The translations under genes and the position numbers were made by a program. The notes under the pieces were generated by a model. The model had not been told where the DNA came from. It was given only the letters and a program-made list of their open reading frames with translations, and did no database searches. Shown in pieces: positions 22,740 to 34,700 of a DNA stretch of 64,000 nucleotides. The stretch comes from Branchiostoma floridae (lineage: Eukaryota > Chordata > Leptocardii > Amphioxiformes > Branchiostomatidae): assembly GCF_000003815.2 (NCBI RefSeq), contig NC_049983.1:4040706-4104705 (forward strand), in the 5' to 3' direction. Within the stretch, counting starts at the first letter, position 1. Each line of letters starts with the position of its first letter.

Positions 22740-23646
22740 TCATCCTATTCAGAACGGGCTATCCTGGACAGGGGGAGGGCCTCTTCTAACTCACAGAATT
22801 CCTAAACGACTTATCATATGACCAGCAAACTTCAGAGAATGATGTAGACAAAATATTTGAAGATTTGAAGAGATTATGACGTAATACCAGGTAATTATGA
22901 CGTGATTATTTTGATTTTATTACCTAGAACCATGAAAAAGGGCATTCCCATACAACTTTGTTAAAACAATCATCATCATTATCCCACAGCTTGTTTAATC
23001 AGCCGCGGGCGGCGCCTATCTCTTCTCCGGAGCATAGTGAATGATGTAAATCACCTTATGTCATACCTGTGACGCGAAAACGTTCGATACGGGTGTTCCG
23101 GACCGGGCCGTACGTTTCGGTATCGCACAGGTTCGAAAGGCGTATCACACAGGCTCCATTCGAATAAATCGACCTGTTTCGAGCAGGCACTGTTGGCAAT
23201 TCGAATACCTGATTCGGACGTCTGAACATTGCTGTTGCAACACTCATTGTTCGAGGGCACCAATTTGTTCAACTTCTGGCGATACGGCGATACGGAATAC
23301 ACCATGTTGTATTCTATATGTATGGCTGATACGAGACGGGGGTTCGACAGGCCTCCGTCCGGGTAATCTGTATTGAATCAGCAACTTTTAGAACAATGTT
23401 AGAACGTTAGAGCAATGTTAGAACTAAAATAAGCAATTTCGTCAAAACTGTTGCAATGGCGACCCGAAAAAACGGAAAATATTTGAAACTTTGAGAAATT
23501 GTTGCCAACTAAATTTTTCTATTTTTGGAAAAGTCATCAAATTTGGTGGCTCTAGCGTAAACCAGTCTGGCTTTATGCGACATGAACTTTTGCGCCGGCC
23601 TCAAGAGACCCCCCCCCCCCCCCTTCCCCTTTTCAATAGGGTTAAA
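22740..23646. mobile_element. Second TTAACCCTATTCAGA-family element, interrupted
   Basis: The left part (ATCCTATTCAGAACGGGCTA at ~22742) aligns with the family start. The right part (~23440-23646, GGAAAAGTCATCAAATTTGG to AATAGGGTTAA) aligns with the family end. Between ~22970 and ~23400 the sequence matches no other copy and includes a GC-richer block (CCGCGGGCGGCG, ATACGGGTGTTCCGG). That suggests a nested insertion or a captured segment. Confidence 0.6.
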
Positions 23647-23919
23647 AGTACAAAGGATGATCTGCTTCTTTTGAGTGAAAAGATTAAAACATATTAATAA
23701 ACTGCGCCTTTTGGCAACTATTAGGGGCCAATACCTAATTCTACTAGAGTCTGATTCGCGCCATTTTCACTTTACAATTGTTTTGAATTTTAAAAAATGC
23801 TGTTACATGTGAACATTTATCCATTATATCATGTGGCTACAGTCTCTTTCCGCGAAAACTCCATTTTCCCGCTACCGTTAAATAAAATCCCCGCGAAATG
23901 ACAGTAGCATTCTATTCCA

Positions 23920-24720
23920 AACAACGCAATGGTACTGATTATCCCAGGCTGCATTGTGTGTACTCATCAGTTGAACACTCACCTAAAGTTCGGTATGATG
24001 GCAACTGTGTGCTTTAATCAATCGGACGTATGGATACAGATATGTGATCACCCAAGCTGATCAAAAATTGTGATCGCATGCAAAATTATAGAACTTGCAT
24101 CTATAGAAATCGGAACAAACTCTGAGTAACATATATAGCCTGTCTACACATTCCTTCCAACCGGCTTGAGTGAAGAGACTTTTGCGAATGAAAAATAGTT
24201 TTGTGTTCTTAGACACATTGGTTAGGCCACAACAAGTACATTTTATAGATGACATCCATCTTTAGCAAGACTAAAAAACAAGTTGGCTTAAAAAAACAAG
24301 ATGGTAATTTCCCAAAAGGGACATCATAGACATTGGAACAAAAGTTGAAGTGGCAAACTATGGCATTGCAGCTAACGAGGTGTTCATTTTAGCATTCAAA
24401 AAGTGTACTAGAAGTTACACTATTGTGGTAGACTACTGGTTGATGGACTAAACATGTTGGCAACTACACTCATAGCTTCCGTATTGGTGCCACTCTTACA
24501 AGCCCTTACAACTATCGAGCAAGTTCCACTTCTGCAACTACAGTCCACCTCTCTAGTGTCAATTCACATACAATTATTAGGTTGCAACACAACCTATTTA
24601 CTCATATTTGTATAACTGACCATCCTTGATGAAGAAGAAGAAAAAAATATTTTTAATTATGCAAAAATTAATGAGCGCGCGGAAGTTATCTATGAACTTT
24701 ACTTGCTGTGGCCTTAGCTG
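23920..24720. repeat. Dispersed repeat related to 44800-45470 and 52793-53335
   Basis: The stretch 23930-24580 aligns by eye with 44815-45460 (shared words: CTTCGGTATGATGGCAACTG, TTTTGTGTTCTTAGACACAT, ACATGTTGGCAACTACACTC). From 24222 a subregion starts with CCACAACAAGTACATTTTAT and ends at ~24713 with the inverted TTTACTTGCTGTGG, which looks like terminal inverted repeats of a smaller element. Confidence 0.65.
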
Positions 24721-25133
24721 AAATAAGATATGGTATACCCGACAGAGCAGAGGTCTCGTGCTGTTTGGAATGTGACACAAATACTGAATTATTCAGTTCA
24801 CTGAGCAAATCCGGCAAGTTTTAGAATTGACTTGAGAGGGACACTAGTAGTGTACATTGGGCGCTACAAGGAGGCAAAGAAACTCCTTTAACCATACTCA
24901 GCCATGCTCTGGTGTTTGAAAGTCTTTCTTACAAAAACATTGATGTCACAGCACCTGACAGGCCACGCACAAGAGCATGGTAAGGCGATTTTAACAGCCA
25001 AACGTATTTTTTGTGTAACTAATATGCTTTGTTTTATGACTTACTACACGATTGGAGGAAAATGTAGTGCATTCAGACTCGGTCATAGTTTGTATGACAA
25101 CAATAACTTACTGATTTAATTTTCACAACGTTT
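24721..25133. other. Unremarkable intergenic stretch
   Basis: No exon or recognised repeat. It immediately precedes the CUB-like relic exon. Confidence 0.4.
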
Positions 25134-28100
25134 AGGTGGTTGTGGTGCTTACATCACTGGGCAATCTTCTGGTACAGTTTCTTCTCCCAACTATCCTGGA
25201 CAGTATGGTAACAACTTGGTCTGTCCGTGGACCACTGTTGTAAAAGTTTTGAGAAATGATGTCACCATAACAAGTTCCACGTACGCCTTTTATGATACCA
25301 TTCATCCGTTTGGTCAACATGGTGGAACGTGGCATCACCATGGTCACGTACAAACAAAGTCCCCTTCGGATGAATGACGCATGTCATTGGTATTTCTCTG
25401 AAATCTGACCATCGTACCTGGCTCCATACAGACAGATTTCCCTTGTTGTTGCCTGAAGGTCTGGAAGAGAGCGTCTCTTTGGCTGTGTTACAACTAGGCA
25501 GAGCAAGGTACGATAACACCATCATAGTGTACCCACTACTGTAATTGTATACAACATTAATGGTGACTTTAAGAACTCGAATAGATGTAGGTCTGGATTT
25601 GACTTGGATACCTAGCAGGCAGCTAAAGATTTCATGTCTGTGCAGAAACTCAAGTTTTACCTGGCATTACGTTCACTGAAGTTTTGTAACATATTACCTA
25701 AACGTGATTGTCGTTGTTTTCTCCAGGCACTCTTAGTTAGTTCTGAGTACTTTACTGTCATACTTAGCGAATGGATGGCAAGTATAGTTTTGTCGTTATT
25801 CGTATAAAGTCAAAAGTTAAAGTCCTTCCCATGCCATATAGTCCGTCTTTGTTTTTGTAGCCATTGGTCACATAGATTTGTGAACTCCCGAGGTGTGTGT
25901 TTATTTAGTAAATTGACCCAACAAAGTCTCACAGGGATGACTGACGTAAGAACGAAATACGAGCACCAGACCTCAGAACAGTGACACCATTTAGACTAGA
26001 TTCCTTTGGTTTCGTCTGTAGCACACGTACAAGTCGATTGCGTCTGAGGGGCTGTGGAGGAGCGTGTTCTTTGTTTCAACCAAGCGCAATAAGGTACGCT
26101 AATGATCTCATATAAAGTACACTGCGGTAGTTGTATTCACACACACTGTTGTGCCGCCAGTCATCGCTCCTTACACACTGATATATGAAAAGTAGCAGTA
26201 GTATATGGTGGGGTGGGGGTAAAACTATAAGGTTTTATGTACAGGTGGTGGTGGTGGTCTTTGTGGTGGGGTTGGGGGCTTACAGCTCAACAATTGCCGA
26301 ACTTTTGTAATTTCTGTGCTATGTACTAGATAGACCACCTCCATAGGATTGTGTATTTGACCAAGCTGGTACCTGCACCTAAACTAGGTTAGGTAACCTT
26401 GACAATAGTTTTAGATTTCATGGTGTCATTTACAATCATTGTGTAGGTTTTGATGAGTAAATAATGAGGCTTTTGAAGTGTGTTTACAAACGCAATTACT
26501 GAAATGCTACAACGGAACGTCTGTAGGCAGTACTTTTAGGAAGTGTTTGGTCTCAACGTAGGCTTAAGGGAGAATATACTCACTTTTAAAAAGCATCATT
26601 TTTCTTAATTTTCACTTGCAGCCAAATGGCGTTGCTTTGCTCCTTTCAGCAGTGATAGAGAAAGGTGCTCCGTGACAACCAAAACAATAGAAATAAAGGA
26701 AACAGTAACTTCACACTCAAACCCATCGCCTTGCCTTTGTGCGTTTTCATGTCTTTGTGTTTTGCACCCAACGCAATGTTCGAGTACCATTTCGCACAGC
26801 TGGTTGATTTTTTTTTCAATCATTAAATCCAGGTCTTACATTTGACCTAATCTTTTTAATTTGCAGTTACGTTGTTGTTTTTATGCATGAAGAACTGATC
26901 GAAGAGTTGACGCATTTCCAAACAAGAAAATTTCGGCCAAGAGACAGGGCGGTTGCTCGCCGAATTTCAAAGGAAATAGCCCCAATGAACATTTATCCGC
27001 CGGGTTTTATGATTTTTCATATATATGTTAAAAATCGGAAAACAGCGCACCTTCTCCCGTAGGGGGGAAGTCCTCACATTTTTTTTAAATTTCTGGCGGA
27101 ACAACTTTCTTTCTCGACTGCCTCCTAAGCTTTAATTTGTTTGTCTCGCACACTTAATTTATAGGATCACGTTGTTGTGCTGTCTGGATCATGGTTGTGC
27201 TGTCTGGATCTATCTAGCTTACCTAGCAGCAAGTTATAGATTTAATGTCTGTGCAGAGACATGACTGTCATGTCCCGAACTGAAGTTTTAGTTGGCATAA
27301 AGTTCACCAAAGTATTGTAACATATTACCTGGACGTGATTTGCGTTGTTTTCTCAAAGCTAGTTCTGAGTACTTAACTGTCATACATACTTAATGATACG
27401 ATAGTAAGTATAGATCATATTGCATGAAATCAAAGTTCCTTCCCACACCAAATAGTGCATCGAGCGGTACCCGGCATCTCCGTTTCGGTAGCCCTTGGCC
27501 ACACAGATTTGTGAAATCACTACAGCAGGGGCCGGGGATAGTCCACTGGGAGTGGTGTGCATTCAACTCCGATACTCTTTCTTAACTGCTAAGTGTAAGG
27601 CAGAAAGGCTGTATGTACCATTTTTAGTATTTTCTATGCCTCATCCGGAGACCGAACTCATGAACTATTCGACTGTAATATTTTATACTCTATGCACCTG
27701 GCAAATACACCTGTTTTATGTTGTATGACCGTTATCATTAAGGAATCTCGACGTTTACAATCGCAATCATACAGACGTGTGACTTTGGGATGTCTTAATT
27801 CTATGCCTATAGGAAGTGTCCAGCCTTAATGTAGCCCGAAGGGAGACTTTACGTACTTCTCAAAACATCAATTATTCAATTATGTCTGATGTTGCTTAGC
27901 CTCTTTTCAGTCTTAACATTCTCTGTAGGTGGGGGCTGCTTTAAGTTGAGGCATTTTTTCATGCTCTCGAACTCACGGTGATACATCACTAGATGTCAGA
28001 AAATGGTCGGGTTTTCATTAATGAAATTTGGGCACATTAACATTTTTCACTTTCTGAATTATCTCTAATGTCCACCAATTATAAGAGATTCTCGGATGTG

Positions 28101-28350
28101 TTCAGCAACAGGCACTGGTCACGTACGCCGTTATAATGCCATTCACTCAGAGGAGACTAATCAAATTGGCCAGCATGGTGAAACGTGGCATCACCATGAT
28201 CACGTCCAAACAAAGTCTCCTACGGATGAATGAGGCATGTGATTTGTTTTTCACTAAACTCTGATCACCGTATCTTTCGCCGAACGGTAACCAGCCCTCT
28301 GGCTGTAGGTTTGGTGCCCTCGCAGAAACATGTCTGTCAAAGTTTTTTAA
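25130..28350. repeat. Decayed segmental duplications upstream of gene C
   Basis: Several stretches recur in the same orientation. 25268-25450 matches 28120-28300 (GTGG.ACGTGGCATCACCATG, TGAATGA.GCATGT). 25590-25790 matches 27215-27420 (ATGTCTGTGCAGA, GTAACATATTACCT..ACGTGATT, GTTCTGAGTACTT). 26520-26590 matches 27810-27870. Only the first copy keeps the CUB exon. No intact gene is visible. Confidence 0.6.
25136..25244 (+). pseudogene. Relic exon encoding the first half of a CUB domain
   Basis: After an acceptor-like ACGTTTAG the frame reads GGCGAYITGQSSGTVSSPNY and PGQYGNNLVCPW, a textbook CUB start: Cys, then G.[IV]SSPNYP, then Y.....C.W. No donor follows in a sensible place. The frame runs on for about 40 residues without CUB features and stops at a TGA near 25374. 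No signal peptide or partner exon was found nearby, so I regard it as a decayed or orphan exon. A functional exon of a gene with distant partners cannot be excluded. Confidence 0.55.
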
Positions 28351-28783
28351 AGATTTGTGATACTGCGGCGTTTGTTAACATATTCCCAGGGTTTATCAGA
28401 GCATCGATCCAAATATTTCTGGTAGATTGAAGTCCTTGTCGATTTCAGGGACGATTAATTCGAGGTACCTTAAAGTATGCACTCATATGTATTTTTGCAG
28501 TTTAGAGGCCGTAAGTAAAGGTGATCGTTAAGTCTTTCTCGGCACTTAAAAAGTATTACTTCAGGCGTTCCTGTTAGCTGAAGATCTCGGTAGTCGTTCA
28601 ACAAACACCTTTAGACACGCAAAAGCCATATGTCCTAAGCGGAGGAATAAGGCACCTCTAGATTTGTTTCTCACAGAACGGCTGTTGATTAAGCTTTGTT
28701 GTCCCTCTCAGTTGATCTAAAGGATAGCTTTGATTGGCAACCAACTTTGACAGCAACGACCGGAACGATCTCGTCAAACAAAC

Positions 28784-31700
28784 ATGGTGGGATCGTCTGC
28801 AAGGCTGGTCCTGCTCGTGGTGCTTGTCGGGATCGCCCTGCCGACTGCAGGTTAGTTGGATGTAGTAGCTTTTGGTTACAAAGTAGAAAACACGTAACCG
28901 CAAGGGGTATTAAGCCGAGGCACCTAGCTTTTGGACACAAATATAAGACATGCATAAATATTTGCCTCGTGATAGAAATGTTAGTTAACTTACTTACTTA
29001 GACTTAGTAGCTCCCACGTTAGTTAAGACGTTGCAATAATATTGTTTCTATTTAGTCCAGAACGGTGTGGGCATCTAATCTGCTGTGATTCCTTTTGCAC
29101 AAAAAAGACAATCTAGGGCAAACTATTACGTCATTATGCAAAAGAAAAGATACTATTAACGCCTCTGTTTTGACAAAACCTGTACCATGTTGCACGAATA
29201 ACTTGTTTCAAAAGCAAGCGCGTATACAGTTCTTGCAACTGCTATTTTCCCAGATGCAGCAACTACACCTGCCAGGTGGGGAGGCGGGACAACCGAATCA
29301 CCAACACCAGGTGACCACAGGCTTTACCTGACTAGCATAGGATTCAACTAACTAGCACAGGCGTCCCCTATGGTTATCATAGGCTTTAAATTGACTAGCT
29401 CTAACCGAGTAGGCTTCAACTTGTTCGAAGACCTTTTTCTTCAGTTAACTGCTAGACCGTGGTACTTTCTTTAATCCCATCCATCCAGACGTCGCATAGC
29501 TCTTAAACGGCTTGTGCTAGAACAACCAAACTTGGTGACTTTTCCTAGAATGTCGTTGGCAATGCCCAAAGGCCCCGTCTGGATAGGGTTAATACTTCCG
29601 CTATGTATTTTAATGTGAAAGAAGTTTACATCTCAACTCTCTTCACGCACACATCTAATGATCTAACTCCAACATGACAGCTGTGCCCTGCGGAGCATTT
29701 CCGTGGCAGCCCACCGACGCCACAGTCGACTGTGACTACGACTACACCGGCTCCATTAGATACTACGACTACACGTCTCGCACTAACTTCTTCCCAAGAG
29801 GCCGCTGCTCCGTCACGTGTTCAAACAACGTGACGGTGGCGGGGGCATCTTACCTGTCTCCTGATGGAGGAAACTACTACTACTGCCACCCGGATATGTC
29901 AACATGGTTAGGAATTGAACCAACCTGCCAAGGTAAGATTCTAGAATAGAATATACATACTGACAAAATACATTTTTGGTACTATTATAACGCACTGACA
30001 AAATTAATGTATTTTAACAGTTGCGATTAGAAATGATGAATGAAGAATACTGAAAACGTAATTTTCAATCAACGTATAAATAACACGAAAAGAATTTTCG
30101 CCCAGCCCCCTCAGGGGATTGATCCGTTTTTTTTCCTTACTGACGTGCGTCAGTCTTCTGGACTTGTTACGTCATGGGTACACTATTGTGAAAATGGCCT
30201 TTTTGATCAGGCCTTTCACAATTTACACCACAAGTAATCTAGTCATGTTTAGTGTCAACATTTTCACTTTTTGTCTAAGGCCATACTGAATTAAATGTAT
30301 GGATAACATCTGTGCGCCCATCAATTTTCGCCGTTTTCAAAATGATTGCGTAAATTGATGATCGCAGATATGAAGTATAACGTTTTTTCTATGCAATGTT
30401 CTTTGTGTCCAGTTTTGTGAAAGCTTCCTGGCCACTTCTATGATAAAAGCAACCTTTGTGTGTGTGTTTAACACGCTCGCATATCAGTTTGAGGGGGTGC
30501 TCAGGAGATGCCATCCTTATTATCACATCAGATTGGCATTATGGAACGGAATTCAGCGATGGATCGACACGAATTCGAACCTTGTTCCACGATGTTCGAT
30601 CTGACGTAATTCGAATCGAACCCGTGTTCTATTTGGGATCATCTGCGGTCTTTGCCGGTTAACACGGCTGTCTGGCCTTTTTCCACAACTACCTTGAATG
30701 AACCTTAAAAGCCTATTTATTACCAATATAAACAAAATATATAAATCGAGAATTTCGATGACACATGCGGCCCATCTTATCAAGAGTTTGGTCAAATTAA
30801 AGGCCTTCCTGAAAACAAAAAAAATGATCGTCTTTTTGAGCAGCATCGAAACAATACAGCTATTTAGATTCAAACGACAAGATTCAAAGTATGCAAAATC
30901 ACTAATTTAATCCTATTTTGAAAACATTTTCCTTGTCAAAACATTTTGTTTATATTCACATATTTTACGGATAGCCAAAAGTAGGCCTCCAGTAACCCGA
31001 TATTCTGTCGAACGCGCATAGCAACGGGAAAGAATACCCTAGCAACCGACCGCCGTGCGAGTACTCCATAGGAATACTTTTATATTTACTGTGACACCCA
31101 CACCGTCATTGTTCACCATTTTGCCCCTGTTTCACACATTTTACAGAGAAGCCGTGTGGAGACTTCCCTTGGGACACCGCTGATGTTACAGTGGACTGCA
31201 ACTACGACTACAGTAGGACATTGACTTGGCCCGACGTGGTGTACTTCCGCGGTAGTTGTCGTGTCTCCTGCCTAAACGCGACCCTGCTTGTCGGCCCGCC
31301 GGGGGATGAAATAGATTACCGCTGTAGCGTCAACAACGCCAGCTGGACCGGTAGTGAGCCTGTCTGTATCGGTAAGAGGCAACATTTTACCCCTCAGCAT
31401 ACCTGTTTTTTTAATCATATCAATATTATCATCATATATTAGGTTTTTGACTGTCATTCAACAACAAAAAATTGCTCACTCGAAGTTCGTCAGGAGTGTT
31501 GATTCAATTACTCTGAGCACTTGACTTAGGGAGACGGGACTCGATTCAAGAATTGTACATTGGCGAAACTGAGCGCTCGCTTAAGACTAGGTTTTTGGAG
31601 CACAGGAGACTGAGCTTGGTCTCGTCGGAGGTGTCGCAGCACATCAATATTGAATCACCGAATTATTGAATGTTAGGCACTGAACCGGATTACTAGTACT

Positions 31701-34700
31701 CCGTAAGTGGGGGGGGGGGGGGGGGTAAGGAGACCATCTGCATAAAAGCACACCAGCCGACACTTAACAGAGACGTAGGCCGATACCGCCTGCCAGGCAT
31801 CTACGATTCTTTACTTGAGTCACGTGTCCCTAGATCACGTTCTCAGAGTAATTGAATAACCACTCCTGACAAAGGTCGACGGAAGTGCGACCGAAAATTG
31901 GAAGTGAGCAATTTCTTGACTGTGTTGAATGACAGTGAAAGCTTCAATTTGGATTATACAAATACAGATGAGCTTTCATGCTAATACCTTTTTTTCCCAC
32001 TAATGCCATACGTCGACATACAGGTAAAACGACATGTCAAATAGCAGCTACTCTAAGCAACTGGATATGATTTTGGAAACTGTCAGACATTTCAATCAAC
32101 TATTCTAATTTCGTTAATGACACTGATGAAATCAGTTGGAGGTTCTATAACCTAATTATGAAGTGATATGCAAAAATAAGACAATGACAAATTTTGCACA
32201 ATTCCAGAGGAAAAAAAATAACACGAGTCAAGATAAGATTGAGCTACATGTTAAAGGAATAAGGGGAAGCTACTGCTTCCCGGACTACTATCTTCCCAGT
32301 GGGCAGACCTGATACGACATTAACTTCATATTCTGAAGCAATCGGTTTTGGCTCAAGGTGAATATTTTCTGAAAACGATAGATGATCTGGAACCCAACAG
32401 AACTTGACGTTAGACAAAAGGCGATTGATGATATTTAACAAAAGAAACTAACTATACTATTGACGTTTTGTGCTGCTCTTTGTTCCCAGGTAGGTTCGAC
32501 AACACTACAGTAACAGAGAGCGCGGTGAACAGAGTCCGGCTGGTGGGGGGAGACTTCTACGGTTGCGTGGAGCTGTACGATAACGTCACACAGCAGTGGG
32601 GACCTGTCGTCGGGTACAGTATCTGGGACGTGTGGGAGACCAAGATGGCCTGGGCTGACCTAGCCTGTAGGGACGTCGGGTTTACTGGAAGTTTGGCCAC
32701 TCACGGGTTCCCTACAGGCCGAACTTGGCCCGAAACAATGTCAAGCCAATTTTCCCCCTCCTACTCCAGACCTAGCGAGACCGGGCCGAACTTCTGAGCA
32801 GTGACCACCAATCATGTCTTCCCTATCCTTATAATGCATTTAATGGCAAATAGAAGCTGTCAAAAGTCACCTACCTGACGTTTCGTTCTCGAAAAACTAA
32901 CATTGAGAGGGTAGCCCGGCTTCTAAAATGTCCATTCTCAACTTTTCGGAACTTTCTGACCACTGGAACACATGTGATTTGCATCCAAACGCAACTCGGT
33001 GACCTTTGACCCCATCTGGCACTACAATGACAGCTACATAACAAACTTCTTTCTAGTGTCCAGGCACCCAAAACAGGCTTGAAAGTCTGGTTTTTTCGAC
33101 ATAATAAAAAACCTACAACCCTTACCTGTACAATACAGCTCCAAGATGCCAACATTTCCAAAGAAAAACACATCTTCTGATACTTTTAAAAATCAATCCT
33201 GAGGGGACTCACCGGGGACCTTCTGCGCAGCCGTCAATTAGGGTCATTGCCCTTGTAGGGGCCCGAACTTGAGAATTGACAAGTTTCATTCATTTCGCAT
33301 GATGCGGGTAAGAGTTTTCAAACATTATCCCAAGTTTCAAAGCTTTCTGACCAAGAATGCTCCCAGGGGAATAGATCTCATGGCAGGTGTCAGAGGACTT
33401 TCCTCAGGGCTTTGGCAGTGGTTTGAGGCATTTGATAGGCTCCATAGCATTGACCAAAAAGTGACACAAACTGAAGAGAAAGTTAAAAGCTGATCCTTCT
33501 AGCATAAGGAAAGTATTCTCCCACCATTTACACACCTAAAGTTGTATTGAAAAGCTGCCAGGTTAGACTTTGAAGCATTTTATGAGAGTGCATATTACAT
33601 TATCAATAAAAGGTACAGAAAGTAAGAAATCAGGCCCAAAACCACTAAAATGGCAGAATTTCTCAATAAATTTCAGTCAGTTGAGTCAGGTAAAGCCTTT
33701 CTTTTGCCCATATAACCAATTTTTGGGAACATATTGGCCCCCAAGGATATATAAGCCCCAAAGGACACACCTACCCCCCCCCCCTCATTCTATGCACTCT
33801 CATCATCTGCTCCAAAGTGTGGTCTAACAGCATTAAGATACAAATTTTGGTGTCTAAACTGATGGAGAGTAGTCCCCTTATGACAGGGTGAGCAGATTTT
33901 ACCATTTTCCCCTGTTTGTGCCACTTTTTGCTAAACAGTATGAAGTCTAACCAAAGCCACAAACCTTACCACATCCCTCCTGACACCTGTGCTCCCTGGG
34001 GACCAATCCTTGGAGTAGGGTCTCCGTGAAGTCTTTGAAACTTGTGACAATGCTTGACAACCCTTCCCGCATCACTTGAAGTGTCTTAACACCTGCTAAT
34101 TTTGAACTTGAATACCCTGCCGAACATGGCAGGGGCCCGAACTTGAGAATTGACAAGTTTCATTCATTTCGCATGATGCGGGTAAGAGTTTTCAAACATT
34201 ATCCCAAGTTTCAAAGCTTTCTGACCAAGAATGCTCCCAGGGGAATAGATCTCATGGCAGGTGTCAGAGGACTTTCCTCAGGGCTTTGGCAGTGGTTTGA
34301 GGCATTTGATAGGCTCCATAGCATTGACCAAAAAGTGACACAAACTGAAGAGAAAGTTAAAAGCTGATCCTTCTAGCATAAGGAAAGTATTCTCCCACCA
34401 TTTACACACCTAAAGTTGTATTGAAAAGCTGCCAGGTTAGACTTTGAAGCATTTTATGAGAGTGCATATTACATTATCAATAAAAGGTACAGAAAGTAAG
34501 AAATCAGGCCCAAAACCACTAAAATGGCAGAATTTCTCAATAAATTTCAGTCAGTTGAGTCAGGTAAAGCCTTTCTTTTGCCCATATAACCAATTTTTGG
34601 GAACATATTGGCCCCCAAGGATATATAAGCCCCAAAGGACACACCTACCCCCCCCCCTCATTCTATGCACTCTCATCATCTGCTCCAAAGTGTGGTCTAA

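Noticed and set aside
32871-33173. A 100-codon minus-strand frame, present again at 35080-35382
   Set aside because: It repeats only because the terminal units of the insertion are identical. It has no recognised domain, so it is not called as a gene.
33269-33493. A 74-codon frame repeated at 34143-34367
   Set aside because: Part of the tandem B unit. Repetition alone is no sign of coding, and no retroelement protein motif is present.
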